From Yersinia rohdei ATCC 43380 (GTDB lineage: Bacteria; Pseudomonadota; Gammaproteobacteria; Enterobacterales; Enterobacteriaceae), in contig NZ_ACCD01000020.1 in the NCBI RefSeq assembly GCF_000173775.1, positions 1 through 64,000 on the forward strand: 64,000 bases of DNA. Reading direction: 5' to 3'. Numbering within the stretch: the stretch's first letter is position 1; the number at the start of each line of letters is the position of its first letter. The notes below the pieces were generated by a model. It did no database searches, was not told the DNA's origin, and saw only the letters and a list, made by a program, of their open reading frames with translations. Shown in pieces: positions 39,461 to 47,442 of this stretch. The position numbers and the translations under genes are program-made.

Positions 39461-39653
39461 ATAAATGAGCAAAATGCCCCTTGGTATAGAAGAAATTGGA
39501 CATTTTTATACGTCACCAATGCCTCCTGCTTTTCCTAGGGTAAAACTACCAGCTCCAGTATCTGAGGCAGATGATGGGTGATATTTGAGAAAGATCGGAG
39601 CTAGGTTTTGTATCCTATGAAAATGACTAAGCAGCACTGAATAACTATCGAAA
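39461..39653. other. Spacer with a possible 38-codon ORF
   Basis: Directly after the fimbrial stop an ATG at 39465 opens 38 codons to 39581 (+) (MSKMPLGIEEIGHFYTS...). No ribosome site and no family recognised; probably another relic. No clear minus-strand promoter or TrpR operator (tandem CTAG-type symmetry) was seen here. Confidence 0.35.
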
Positions 39654-39676
39654 AGCCACTGTGAGTAGCAGTGGCT
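39654..39676 (-). terminator. Terminator after the PAAR/immunity pair
   Basis: AGCCACTG/CAGTGGCT perfect 8-bp stem, seven-base loop; on the minus strand followed by TTTTCG. It lies 40 bp after the small membrane-protein gene and would block read-through into trp. Confidence 0.85.
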
Positions 39677-39716
39677 ATCGTTGAGTGCTTAAGAGATTAT
39701 CTGAGAGAAGTGCGTT

Positions 39717-40142
39717 TCAATTGGGCTTTTTCAAGCACAGCGCTTCACTCGTGACATACTTAGTTGCCATTCCCGGCATCCAGCCTGATGGTATGCCTTT
39801 GCATTTTATATACCCTTTCTCGCTCAACGTAGTTACATACCAATATGAGAGTGAGATAGAAAAAACAATGGCGAGAATACAAATAATTTTAAACAAAGGA
39901 ATTACTGGCGAGATGATGATTATAGCAGGATTATACCCCTTAAATAGCAAAGCAAAAAACCATGAAAGAGGGAATATAAGTAATATAGGAATGAAAATTA
40001 AAAATGGTGCCATCCAAGAAAAAACGATCACATTATCATATTCAAAATACTCATAAATTTCACTAAATCCTAAATACCAAGAAAGAGCGGACAAAGACAT
40101 AAGAATGAAAATGGATAGTAAAGCTCTTAATTTCTCTGCCAT
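39717..40142 (-). CDS. DUF1240-like membrane protein, candidate immunity protein
   Basis: 141 residues, strongly hydrophobic: helices about 6-25, 38-65, 70-90 and 92-112, then a soluble tail KGYIKCKGIPSGWMPG...YVTSEALCLKK with two conserved-looking Cys, which I associate with DUF1240 proteins of Yersinia. The ATG lies 2 bp after the PAAR gene stop; an in-frame TTG at 40148 overlapping that stop is an alternative start. Tight linkage to a PAAR protein with a hydrophobic toxin-like C terminus suggests it protects the inner membrane from that toxin. Role inferred. Confidence 0.75.
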   Translation of the reverse strand: MAEKLRALLSIFILMSLSALSWYLGFSEIYEYFEYDNVIVFSWMAPFLIFIPILLIFPLSWFFALLFKGYNPAIIIISPVIPLFKIICILAIVFSISLSYWYVTTLSEKGYIKCKGIPSGWMPGMATKYVTSEALCLKKPN

Positions 40143-40144
40143 AA

Positions 40145-41425
40145 TCAATATTTCCTTGTGGGAATATCATTTAATGATTTTCGTATGTATTTCCTTATTT
40201 CATATTCTATAACTTTTTTCCCTTTCTCAAGCATCCGGTCAGTATACATAGCTCCTAAATCCCAAAGTCCCTGTTCCATCTCACGAGCTTTTTCTACAAA
40301 CTCTTGCTGTGCGGCCTCGATATATGCAACTACTTTATCCGTCACTCCAAATTTATCATCTAGCTTAGTTAGCCCCCAAACAGCAACAAAACCAACAGCA
40401 ACAACTATAACTAAGTTAAGTGCAACAAATGGAGTGACGACAAGAGCAGCTATCCCCCAACTAACAGCCGACGCCACACCTATTTTCACCACATCCGTTG
40501 CCAAGGAACCGATAAACTCAGCCAGTGAGGTGGCATCATTCAATATAAAATCAAGCGTTCGGTAAGCCGCTGCCACATAAAACGTTAACCGTGCACCGCT
40601 GACTATTGAGTTTTTAAGCCCATATTTACCAATACCTAAATCAACTACCTTCGGATTTTTTAATGCAAATACCGGCGCGGTTAATACTTTCCTGATACCC
40701 GCATAGCCCGTCAGCTTGATTAACTCAGTGCCTTTATGATTGACGTAGACCGTGGCTCTAATACCGAAGTCACCTAATCGAGAAATAATCATCGAGGTGG
40801 TGACAACATCCTTTCCATTCACACCGTAATTAACCATCACTTGCCCGACACCGGACTGAGTGGTTTCCACCCAAGCTGTTTTCGTGTCTTTCCAACCCCA
40901 TGATTGGAGCACTTCCAAACTTTCCGAGAGTGTCAGTAGCATCACATCTTGATTGGTTCGTGCCAACATAGCGCGTAAAGCATCATCTGGCAGAGTATGG
41001 GTATTACGTAAGGCTGGATAATCAGGTACAAACTCAGAGGGGGGCTTTTCACCGGTAAGATAAGGAGGTGGATTGGCTCTTTTAGCTGACTGCGCGAACT
41101 GCTGTGGTTCAGCCATCGCAGGGCGTGCCATTGTGACCGTTTGTGGCTGTCGCTCTACCATCGGGTCAACCACTTGCCTCGCCATGCCGATAACAACATG
41201 ATTTGGGCACTTGCACATCACACGATCACCCGTTGCTACAAACGGTCGGTCTTCCGCCCAGTCTGACACCGTGCCTATAATTTGAAACGTACCCTTACAC
41301 ACCTCACACCACGCAAGATCGCCGGACTGTGCAACCGCTTTCAGACCTTCGAACCACGTTGATGACGCCGACCGAATCTCTCCGTGAGTCGTCTTGTCAC
41401 CCAAACAAGCTAGCGAACGAGCCAT
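40145..41425 (-). CDS. PAAR-domain protein, putative type VI secretion membrane-active effector
   Basis: 426 residues. Residues 1-83 are a PAAR-like spike-tip domain (MARSLACLGDKTTHGEI ... CEVCKGTF ... GDRVMCKCPNHVVIG) that would sit on VgrG. A Pro-rich linker (about 85-145) leads to an unknown region (150-310), then a long hydrophobic stretch (about 312-352, SWGIAALVV...VAVWGL) and a helical, charged tail. The layout resembles pore-forming or membrane-disrupting cargo toxins; no enzymatic motif seen. AAGGG lies 6 nt before the ATG. Overlaps or abuts the candidate immunity gene. No T6SS core genes are in this window. Confidence 0.85.
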   Translation of the reverse strand: MARSLACLGDKTTHGEIRSASSTWFEGLKAVAQSGDLAWCEVCKGTFQIIGTVSDWAEDRPFVATGDRVMCKCPNHVVIGMARQVVDPMVERQPQTVTMARPAMAEPQQFAQSAKRANPPPYLTGEKPPSEFVPDYPALRNTHTLPDDALRAMLARTNQDVMLLTLSESLEVLQSWGWKDTKTAWVETTQSGVGQVMVNYGVNGKDVVTTSMIISRLGDFGIRATVYVNHKGTELIKLTGYAGIRKVLTAPVFALKNPKVVDLGIGKYGLKNSIVSGARLTFYVAAAYRTLDFILNDATSLAEFIGSLATDVVKIGVASAVSWGIAALVVTPFVALNLVIVVAVGFVAVWGLTKLDDKFGVTDKVVAYIEAAQQEFVEKAREMEQGLWDLGAMYTDRMLEKGKKVIEYEIRKYIRKSLNDIPTRKY

Positions 41426-41562
41426 ATCATCCCTTATTTATCCATTTGCCAATATCAATTTGGCAATCTACCCAAAAGGTAAGGGATAATGATGGTTCAG
41501 GCAATTAAAAACTGAAATTGTGTTTTATGTGTAGAACGTGAAATAGATGTTGGGGAATATGA

Positions 41563-42048
41563 TTATAATTCCCTTTTATCCTCGAATTTGGGGTCTACCC
41601 CAACCAATCCTACTTTATTAGCGTAGCGCTCAGTCTTCATATCTAATTTTATCAGTTTCTTAAATATTGCCTTAATTTCACTACGGCGTATTCCGGTATA
41701 GGCTACAGGCAGAAAATATGTTTTTCGCCAATCACTTTGAGGTAATTTATCAAGGTAGGATTTGAGTGTTTCCATCTCTTCAGGACTAGAGTGTTCCCCA
41801 AGGTCTGTTTTAGTCAGTTTATTAATGCCCTTAACATGGTCGGTGAACTCCTCCACATCCATAACATCGGATTGGACAAGCGGTATATATGGCATCAAAC
41901 GCGCCATCGTAACCTCACATTGGCGTAAAGAGTCGGTATTTAAACTCATACGAAAAATTGTGCTAGTGGAGCGTCTGAAATTAATATAAAAAATTCTATG
42001 GCGCTCTGTGGTAAACTTAACAATGTTGTTCACCAATTTGGTGCCCAT
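41563..42048 (-). CDS. Hypothetical protein upstream of the PAAR effector
   Basis: 161 residues from ATG 42048 (AAGG 8 nt upstream); the frame is open to 42093. A basic N terminus (MGTKLVNNIVKFTTERHRIFYINFRRS) is followed by a mixed helical region (SLRQCEVTMARLMPYIPLV ... ETLKSYLDKLPQSDWRKTYFLP). It does not match the effector chaperones I know (DUF1795/EagR, DUF4123, DUF2169). Gene order, same strand and 137-bp spacing suggest linkage to the effector. Could be an adaptor, a second toxin or immunity gene, or unrelated. Confidence 0.65.
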   Translation of the reverse strand: MGTKLVNNIVKFTTERHRIFYINFRRSTSTIFRMSLNTDSLRQCEVTMARLMPYIPLVQSDVMDVEEFTDHVKGINKLTKTDLGEHSSPEEMETLKSYLDKLPQSDWRKTYFLPVAYTGIRRSEIKAIFKKLIKLDMKTERYANKVGLVGVDPKFEDKREL

Positions 42049-42158
42049 ATTGTGTGCCTTAATGTTGTAACTCATTGATAGATAATGAAACATTAAGCTA
42101 ACGTATTGATTCTATAGTTAAAACTGACGCCTGTGAAGGCGACATTAGAGGTTGCTCA

Positions 42159-43199
42159 ATGAGCGAGAAGTCAAGCGAGAAGTTAGAAGACCAAAAATCA
42201 CCAGAAGCAACGCCACCAAGCCCTAAGTCACAGGGCGATAAAATTGTGGGTGAAAAATTACAGAAAATCTTGGCACGAGCCGGTCATGGCTCTCGTCGGG
42301 AAATCGAAACAATCATTCAGCAGGGGCGCGTCAGCGTTGATGGTAAAATATCAAAGCTGGGTGATCGTGTTGAAGTGACTCAGGCGACAAAAATTCGTCT
42401 GGATGGTCATCTGCTTTCTATTAAAGAATCTGAAGAAACTGTGTGTCGTGTTCTGGCGTATTACAAGCCAGAAGGTGAGCTTTGTACCCGTAATGACCCT
42501 GAAGGCCGCCCAACGGTATTTGATCGTTTACCTAAATTGCGTGGTTCGCGTTGGGTTGCAGTCGGCCGTTTGGACGTCAATACCTCTGGGTTATTGCTGT
42601 TCACCACTGATGGTGAGCTTGCCAACCGCCTGATGCATCCAAGCCGTGAAGTTGAACGTGAATATGCCGTGCGTGTATTTGGTCAAATTGATGATGAAAA
42701 AATCAAGCAACTCAGCCGTGGTGTGCAATTGGAAGATGGCCCAGCGGCATTTCGCACCATTAAGTTCCAAGGCGGCGAAGGGATTAACCAGTGGTATAAT
42801 GTCACCTTGACCGAAGGGCGTAATCGCGAAGTTCGTCGTCTATGGGAAGCTGTTGGCGTGCAAGTTAGCCGCCTGATCCGCGTGCGTTACGGTGATATCA
42901 ATCTGCCAAAAGGCCTGCCACGTGGTGGCTGGACTGAGTTAGATCTGAAAGCCACCAACTATTTACGTGAACTGGTTGAGCTAGATTCTGAAACGGTCAG
43001 TAAAATGCCGGTTGAGAAAGATCGCCGCCGGGTTAAAGCGAATCAAATTCGCCGTGCAGTTAAACGCCATAGCGAAGTGGCTGGCCGTCAGGTTGCTGGT
43101 CGCCAAGGTTCTGCCCGTAAAAGTTCTACCCGTCAAAATGTGAGCAACGCAACTCCGACAGCAACTGCTGGGCGTCGTGGCTCCAATAAACGCGGCTAA
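42159..43199 (+). CDS. rluB: 23S rRNA pseudouridine(2605) synthase RluB
   Basis: Converts U2605 of 23S rRNA to pseudouridine. 346 residues: an unusual 30-residue hydrophilic N-terminal extension before the S4 domain ([20 protein letters not shown], about 30-90), then the RsuA-type catalytic domain with the active Asp in [11 protein letters not shown] (about 143) and a basic Arg/Gln/Ser tail after 285. GAGG precedes the ATG by 7 nt. An internal start at the E. coli-like position is not preceded by a ribosome site. Confidence 0.96.
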   Translation: MSEKSSEKLEDQKSPEATPPSPKSQGDKIVGEKLQKILARAGHGSRREIETIIQQGRVSVDGKISKLGDRVEVTQATKIRLDGHLLSIKESEETVCRVLAYYKPEGELCTRNDPEGRPTVFDRLPKLRGSRWVAVGRLDVNTSGLLLFTTDGELANRLMHPSREVEREYAVRVFGQIDDEKIKQLSRGVQLEDGPAAFRTIKFQGGEGINQWYNVTLTEGRNREVRRLWEAVGVQVSRLIRVRYGDINLPKGLPRGGWTELDLKATNYLRELVELDSETVSKMPVEKDRRRVKANQIRRAVKRHSEVAGRQVAGRQGSARKSSTRQNVSNATPTATAGRRGSNKRG

Positions 43200-43206
43200 G
43201 CTAAAA

Positions 43207-43234
43207 GATGGGAAGGAGTTTTTTTCTTCCCATC
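43207..43234 (+). other. Hairpin after rluB
   Basis: GATGGGAAG/CTTCCCATC perfect 9-bp stem, 7 bp after the rluB stop; the T run is in the loop, so it is not a standard terminator but may stabilise the 3' end. Confidence 0.55.
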
Positions 43235-43486
43235 ATCCATTCTCTTCTCTGCATCATCCCATCTGACATCAACATAATCCGCATTTATTAACGATTTCAA
43301 TTTCTAACTCATAGTATAAAAAACTGTCACTGATTATTTAGAAAACATTAAATTTCTATCAGAAAAGATTTAATAGCATAAACCAAGGGTCAACCACCTT
43401 CAGATACCACTGGCTGCAAACTATTCAATCTGGCTACATTGCTCTTGGGGATTCCCCATCAGATTTAAAATCTAAGGAGCATTAAC

Positions 43487-43771
43487 ATGAAAAAATCTCT
43501 GTTAACTACCAGCGCAGCTATTTTATTTGTTGTCGGCACCGGATTTTCCTCTCTGACATATGCTTGCAGCGGCCCTCACTCTCATTATGGTGATATTTGC
43601 GAACAGACCTGTGGCAAACTCTCTCAGCCATGGAAAACATTCTGCTACTTTGGTGGCACACAACAGAAGACCGAGCCCGCGAGTCAAGTAACGCCAGGAA
43701 TGGGCACATTGACGCCAGCTATGGGTATATTGACGCCCTCAAAAATTCCAATGATCCCGCTAGAAAAGTAA
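43487..43771 (+). CDS. Small exported protein of unknown function
   Basis: 94 residues. Clear signal peptide MKKSLLTTSAAILFVVGTG... cleaved about 26 (LTYA-CSG; a lipobox reading with Cys 27 is possible). The mature part has Cys-His elements (CSGPHSHYGDICEQTCGKLS) and a C-terminal near-repeat TPGMGTLTPAMGILTP. AAGGAG lies 7 nt before the ATG. I recognise no family. Flanked by rluB and the convergent btuR with a shared terminator. Confidence 0.75.
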   Translation: MKKSLLTTSAAILFVVGTGFSSLTYACSGPHSHYGDICEQTCGKLSQPWKTFCYFGGTQQKTEPASQVTPGMGTLTPAMGILTPSKIPMIPLEK

Positions 43772-43825
43772 CCTTAAGTCCGTTCTGGTAATAATGCAGG
43801 GAAACCTCTATTACCAGTAACAATA

Positions 43826-43854
43826 AATGCCGCGGTGTTTTCTACTGCGGCATT
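43826..43854. terminator. Bidirectional terminator before btuR
   Basis: AATGCCGC/GCGGCATT 8-bp stem with a 13-base loop between convergent genes. Confidence 0.85.
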
Positions 43855-43882
43855 ATTAATTATATTCAGTGGTTGCCGATAA

Positions 43883-44473
43883 TTACCAGTCAATACCCTG
43901 TTGTGCTTTAATTCCAGCATCAAAAGCATGTTTAACTGGGCGTAATTCACTGACCGTATCCGCCATTTCTAATAAGTCGCGGTGGCAACCACGACCGGTA
44001 ATAATAACGGTTTGATGGGCAGGGCGCTGTCGTAGCGCGTTAATAACTTCGTCCAGTGGCAGATAATCATAAGCCACCATATACGTCAGCTCATCCAGCA
44101 CCACTAAGTCCAGAGTTGGATCCGCTAACATCCGTAATGCATGCTGCCAAACGCCCAGACAGGCGGTGGTATCAGCTTCTCTGTCCTGCGTATTCCAGGT
44201 AAAACCGGTTGCCATTACCTGAAACTCAACGCCATGTTGTTGCAGTAAATTTTTCTCGCCGTTTGGCCATTCCCCTTTAATAAACTGAATCACTCCGGCG
44301 CGTAAACCATGACCGACGGCGCGGGTTACAGTACCAAATGCGGCGGTAGTTTTCCCTTTACCATTGCCGGTAAAAACGATCAAAATACCGCGAACTTCCT
44401 GTGCGGCAGCAACCCGTGATTCAACTTTTTCTTTTATTTTTTGTTGGCGTTGCTGGTGGCGTTCTTCAGACAT
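43883..44473 (-). CDS. btuR: Cob(I)alamin adenosyltransferase
   Basis: Adenosylates corrinoids using ATP (CobO/BtuR type). 196 residues: P-loop FTGNGKGKTTAAFG (about 33-46), Walker B-like LVVLDELTY (about 120) and the C-terminal GCHRDLLEMAD segment. Immediately downstream of yciK (11 bp), so probably one operon. Confidence 0.96.
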   Translation of the reverse strand: MSEERHQQRQQKIKEKVESRVAAAQEVRGILIVFTGNGKGKTTAAFGTVTRAVGHGLRAGVIQFIKGEWPNGEKNLLQQHGVEFQVMATGFTWNTQDREADTTACLGVWQHALRMLADPTLDLVVLDELTYMVAYDYLPLDEVINALRQRPAHQTVIITGRGCHRDLLEMADTVSELRPVKHAFDAGIKAQQGIDW

Positions 44474-44484
44474 AACGGGTTCCT

Positions 44485-45246
44485 TTATTCGGCGGGGCCG
44501 GCTTTGCGGCCGGGTTGTGCATCAAAACTGATACCGGTCTTTCTTCGGCTATCATCACCCATGAGGTAAAGATACAGCGGCATAATTTCAGCAGGCGTTT
44601 TTAATTTATTGGCGTCTTCGTCTGGGAAGGCACTGGCCCGCATTGGGGTGCGGGTGCCACCCGGATTAATGCAATTAACCCGCAAAGTGCTGTGTTTATA
44701 TTCTTCCGCTAACACTTGCATCATGCCCTCAGTGGCAAATTTTGACACGGCGTAAGCTCCCCATCCGGCGCGACCTTGTCGGCCAACACTGGAACTGGTG
44801 AAGATCAACGAGCCACAAGGTGCGTTAAGCAGCAATGGCAGGAGTGCTTGAGTTAGCATAAAAGTTGCATTGACATTCACTTGCATAACATCTTGCCAGA
44901 GCGCGATATCTTGCTCGGCCATCGGCGCTATTTCACCCAATAATCCGGCATTGTGCAGCACACCGTCTAAATGAGGAATTGTGCGGCTTAGCGTTTCGGC
45001 TAGGTGTTGGCAATCTTGGGTTGTTGCATGCAGCAGATCGAGCTCCAGAGCCAATGCTGGCTGGCCCTTAGCGTCAGAAATTTGCTGTTGCACGGCGATT
45101 AACTTGCCCATAGTACGGCCCACGAGAACCAATTTTGCCCCAAAACGGGCGTAAGTCAGTGCTGCTTCACGACCAATACCATCACCGGCACCCGTCACCA
45201 AAATAGTGCGGTTTTCGAGTAGGTCGTGCTTAGGCTGATAATGCAT
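44485..45246 (-). CDS. yciK: Short-chain dehydrogenase/reductase YciK
   Basis: Rossmann-fold oxidoreductase, substrate unknown. 253 residues: TGAGDGIGREAAL (about 19-31), NAGLLGE, catalytic Ser in IFTSSSVGRQG and YxxxK in YAVSK (about 163-167). Upstream of btuR; divergent from sohB. Confidence 0.95.
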   Translation of the reverse strand: MHYQPKHDLLENRTILVTGAGDGIGREAALTYARFGAKLVLVGRTMGKLIAVQQQISDAKGQPALALELDLLHATTQDCQHLAETLSRTIPHLDGVLHNAGLLGEIAPMAEQDIALWQDVMQVNVNATFMLTQALLPLLLNAPCGSLIFTSSSVGRQGRAGWGAYAVSKFATEGMMQVLAEEYKHSTLRVNCINPGGTRTPMRASAFPDEDANKLKTPAEIMPLYLYLMGDDSRRKTGISFDAQPGRKAGPAE

Positions 45247-45417
45247 AATTATTCCTCTTGCTGGCGGCGGTTTTTTAACTGTTGCATACCGCGATATCTC
45301 TTACATTCTTATATTTAAGCGAAACCAATGCAATTCTTCATTTGCGCAAGACGGCAGCTTACGGGTTCGCTAGAATGCAGGTATCTCTTTAATGGCAGAT
45401 GAATAAAGGCGGTATTT

Positions 45418-46464
45418 GTGGAGTTATTTTCTCTGTACGGATTGTTTCTCGCCAAGGTGGTGACCATTGTGGTTGCGATTGGCGCGGTAGTATTACTGAT
45501 TGTCAGCCAAGGGATGAGGAAGCAAGGGCAGCGGGGCGAACTTAATTTGGTTGACCTGGGCGAGCAATATAAGGAAATGCAGCGCGAAATGCGGCTAGCG
45601 CGCATGAGTCATGCGGAACAAAAAGCCTGGAATAAAGAATTTAAAAAGCAGCAAAAATCCGATCAAAAATTGAAAAAGCAGCGGGCGAAAGCCGGCGCGG
45701 TGGCCACACTCAAACCTTGTCTATATGTTATTGATTTCAAAGGTAGCATTGATGCGCATGAAGTCACTTCATTGCGTGAGGAAATTTCTGCGGTGTTGGC
45801 GGTTGCCACCGCGCAAGATGAGGTGCTACTGAGACTAGAAAGCCCCGGTGGTGTGGTTCATGGCTATGGTTTGGCGGCATCGCAGTTAGAACGTTTGCGT
45901 CATAAAGGTATTCGTCTGACGGTTGCGGTGGATAAAGTTGCTGCGAGTGGCGGATATATGATGGCTTGTGTGGCAGACCGTATAATCAGTGCGCCTTTTG
46001 CCATTATTGGTTCTATTGGTGTTGTCGCCCAAATACCTAACTTCCACCGTCTGCTGAAAAAGAATGATATTGATGTGGAGCTGCATACCGCCGGTGAATT
46101 TAAGCGAACCCTGACACTGTTTGGTGAGAATACGGAACAAGGGCGTGAGAAATTCCGCGAAGATCTGAATGAAACCCATGTGCTGTTCAAACAGTTCGTA
46201 CAACAACAGCGCCCCTCTTTAGATATCGATGCGGTAGCCACGGGTGAACATTGGTTTGGTACCCAGGCTAAAGAAAAAGGGCTGGTTGATGCTATTGGTA
46301 CCAGTGATGATTTACTGATTGCTGAAATGGATAACCACGAAGTTATCGGCGTACGTTATTCACGTCGTAAACGTCTGATGGACCGTTTTACCGGTAGCGC
46401 TGCTGAAAGTGCTGATCGCCTATTATTACGCTGGTGGCAGCGCGGCGAAAAGCCACTGTTATAA
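45418..46464 (+). CDS. sohB: Inner-membrane protease SohB
   Basis: Peptidase family S49 (signal-peptide-peptidase like) anchored in the inner membrane. 348 residues from a GTG start (AAAGGCGG upstream): membrane helix about 9-31, a basic coiled region (KKQQKSDQKLKKQRAK), then the ClpP-fold protease with nucleophile Ser in VDKVAASGGYMMA (about 178) and the GSIGVVAQ segment; a partner Lys follows. Length and ends match E. coli SohB. Confidence 0.95.
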   Translation: MELFSLYGLFLAKVVTIVVAIGAVVLLIVSQGMRKQGQRGELNLVDLGEQYKEMQREMRLARMSHAEQKAWNKEFKKQQKSDQKLKKQRAKAGAVATLKPCLYVIDFKGSIDAHEVTSLREEISAVLAVATAQDEVLLRLESPGGVVHGYGLAASQLERLRHKGIRLTVAVDKVAASGGYMMACVADRIISAPFAIIGSIGVVAQIPNFHRLLKKNDIDVELHTAGEFKRTLTLFGENTEQGREKFREDLNETHVLFKQFVQQQRPSLDIDAVATGEHWFGTQAKEKGLVDAIGTSDDLLIAEMDNHEVIGVRYSRRKRLMDRFTGSAAESADRLLLRWWQRGEKPLL

Positions 46465-46492
46465 GCGAGGGTGATTTACGTTTTACAAAATA

Positions 46493-46519
46493 AAAATACG
46501 GGGTTTATCCCCTTATTTT
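46493..46519 (+). terminator. Terminator after sohB
   Basis: AAAATACGGGG/CCCCTTATTTT stem (one mismatch), five-base loop, T-rich end, 28 bp after sohB. Confidence 0.8.
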
Positions 46520-46726
46520 ATGGGTTTGCTAGATTATCGCTTAGTGTCTGTCGGGGCAGTAGCACCGATGGGCGCTTTGGCGGTTTACGCCCCATTAGGC
46601 ACATATCCCCGACGATTAACTTGTTTCCCTGACTGTTAACTTGGTTATCAATGTCCGCGGCTGATGGTCAGTCATGGTCTACTACGGTGCTATATGGGCA
46701 GTAACAACCCGCAGAGTAATTTGCCA

Positions 46727-46978
46727 TTAATCGATTAAATGATATTTTGCAGACAAAACGTGCGCCAGATGTTTAAACATATTAAATACCGCGGTGGTTT
46801 TTGTCGTCGGTAAACCGTCTGGGTCAAGGAAAAACTCCCCACGAAATACCAATACTGAACCTTTTTGCTCGACGTCAGTGGCCTCCATTCCCGGCAAATA
46901 ATCCCCATGTTGACGAATAATCTCATTTGCTTCTGCCAACAATTTATTACGCTCGATAGGTGCTGTGTTTCCAGTCAT
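46727..46978 (-). CDS. yciN: YciN family small protein
   Basis: 83 residues, soluble, function unknown; the C-terminal half ([19 protein letters not shown]..) is nearly identical to E. coli YciN. Between sohB and topA as in E. coli. Confidence 0.93.
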   Translation of the reverse strand: MTGNTAPIERNKLLAEANEIIRQHGDYLPGMEATDVEQKGSVLVFRGEFFLDPDGLPTTKTTAVFNMFKHLAHVLSAKYHLID

Positions 46979-47406
46979 TATATTTCCTCACAATAATTAT
47001 ATTGTTCTCAGAACCAGGTAATTTATCTCACTATTGTACTGTGGGTTAGCATTTGTGCGCAAACCGACTAAGGTTTATTCGAGCCATTGATGGCTTTGTC
47101 ACCATAATTGGATAAATTCAGATTCCGAGCTAATTAGGTTGCGCAGCGCTTTTTATCAGGTACAGTGTGGGATTTTATACTACTAGGTGGAAGGTTTTGT
47201 TGACGCCATAGAGCAGATTGCACAGCGGTTGCACTGGGCGCAGGCAAAGATTTTGCAAGACTGGCCGATATGTTTCGGATAACTCTTTTGTAGCTCCGAT
47301 CAAAAAAACAGGTTGATCTCCTGAAAAAGTACCGCAATATAAAAAAGAGATACAGAATGCCGCGGTACGGCAAGATAAAAACCTTCTTTTAGAAGAAATA
47401 ATTTAG
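46979..47406. other. yciN-topA intergenic region
   Basis: 428 bp with no gene. It should contain the supercoiling-sensitive topA promoters; I cannot place them with confidence. Confidence 0.4.
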
Positions 47407-47442
47407 GTAAAGGTAATTATGGGTAAAGGTAATTATGGGTAA
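47407..47442 (+). repeat. 16-bp duplication of the topA ribosome site and start, creating a 7-codon uORF
   Basis: GTAAAGGTAATTATGG occurs twice head to tail (47407-47422 and 47423-47438), so the topA AAAGG-ATG unit is doubled. The upstream ATG (47419) opens a seven-codon ORF (MGKGNYG) ending at TAA 47440-47442, which overlaps the topA ATG (47435) in another frame. It may divert or couple initiation. Confidence 0.85.

Noticed and set aside
39685-40056. 123-residue ORF antisense to the membrane immunity candidate
   Set aside because: Shadow of a hydrophobic gene; the minus-strand gene has the coupling and family features.
47134-47373. 79-residue ORF upstream of topA on the minus strand
   Set aside because: No ribosome site and biased, non-protein-like composition; part of the topA promoter gap.
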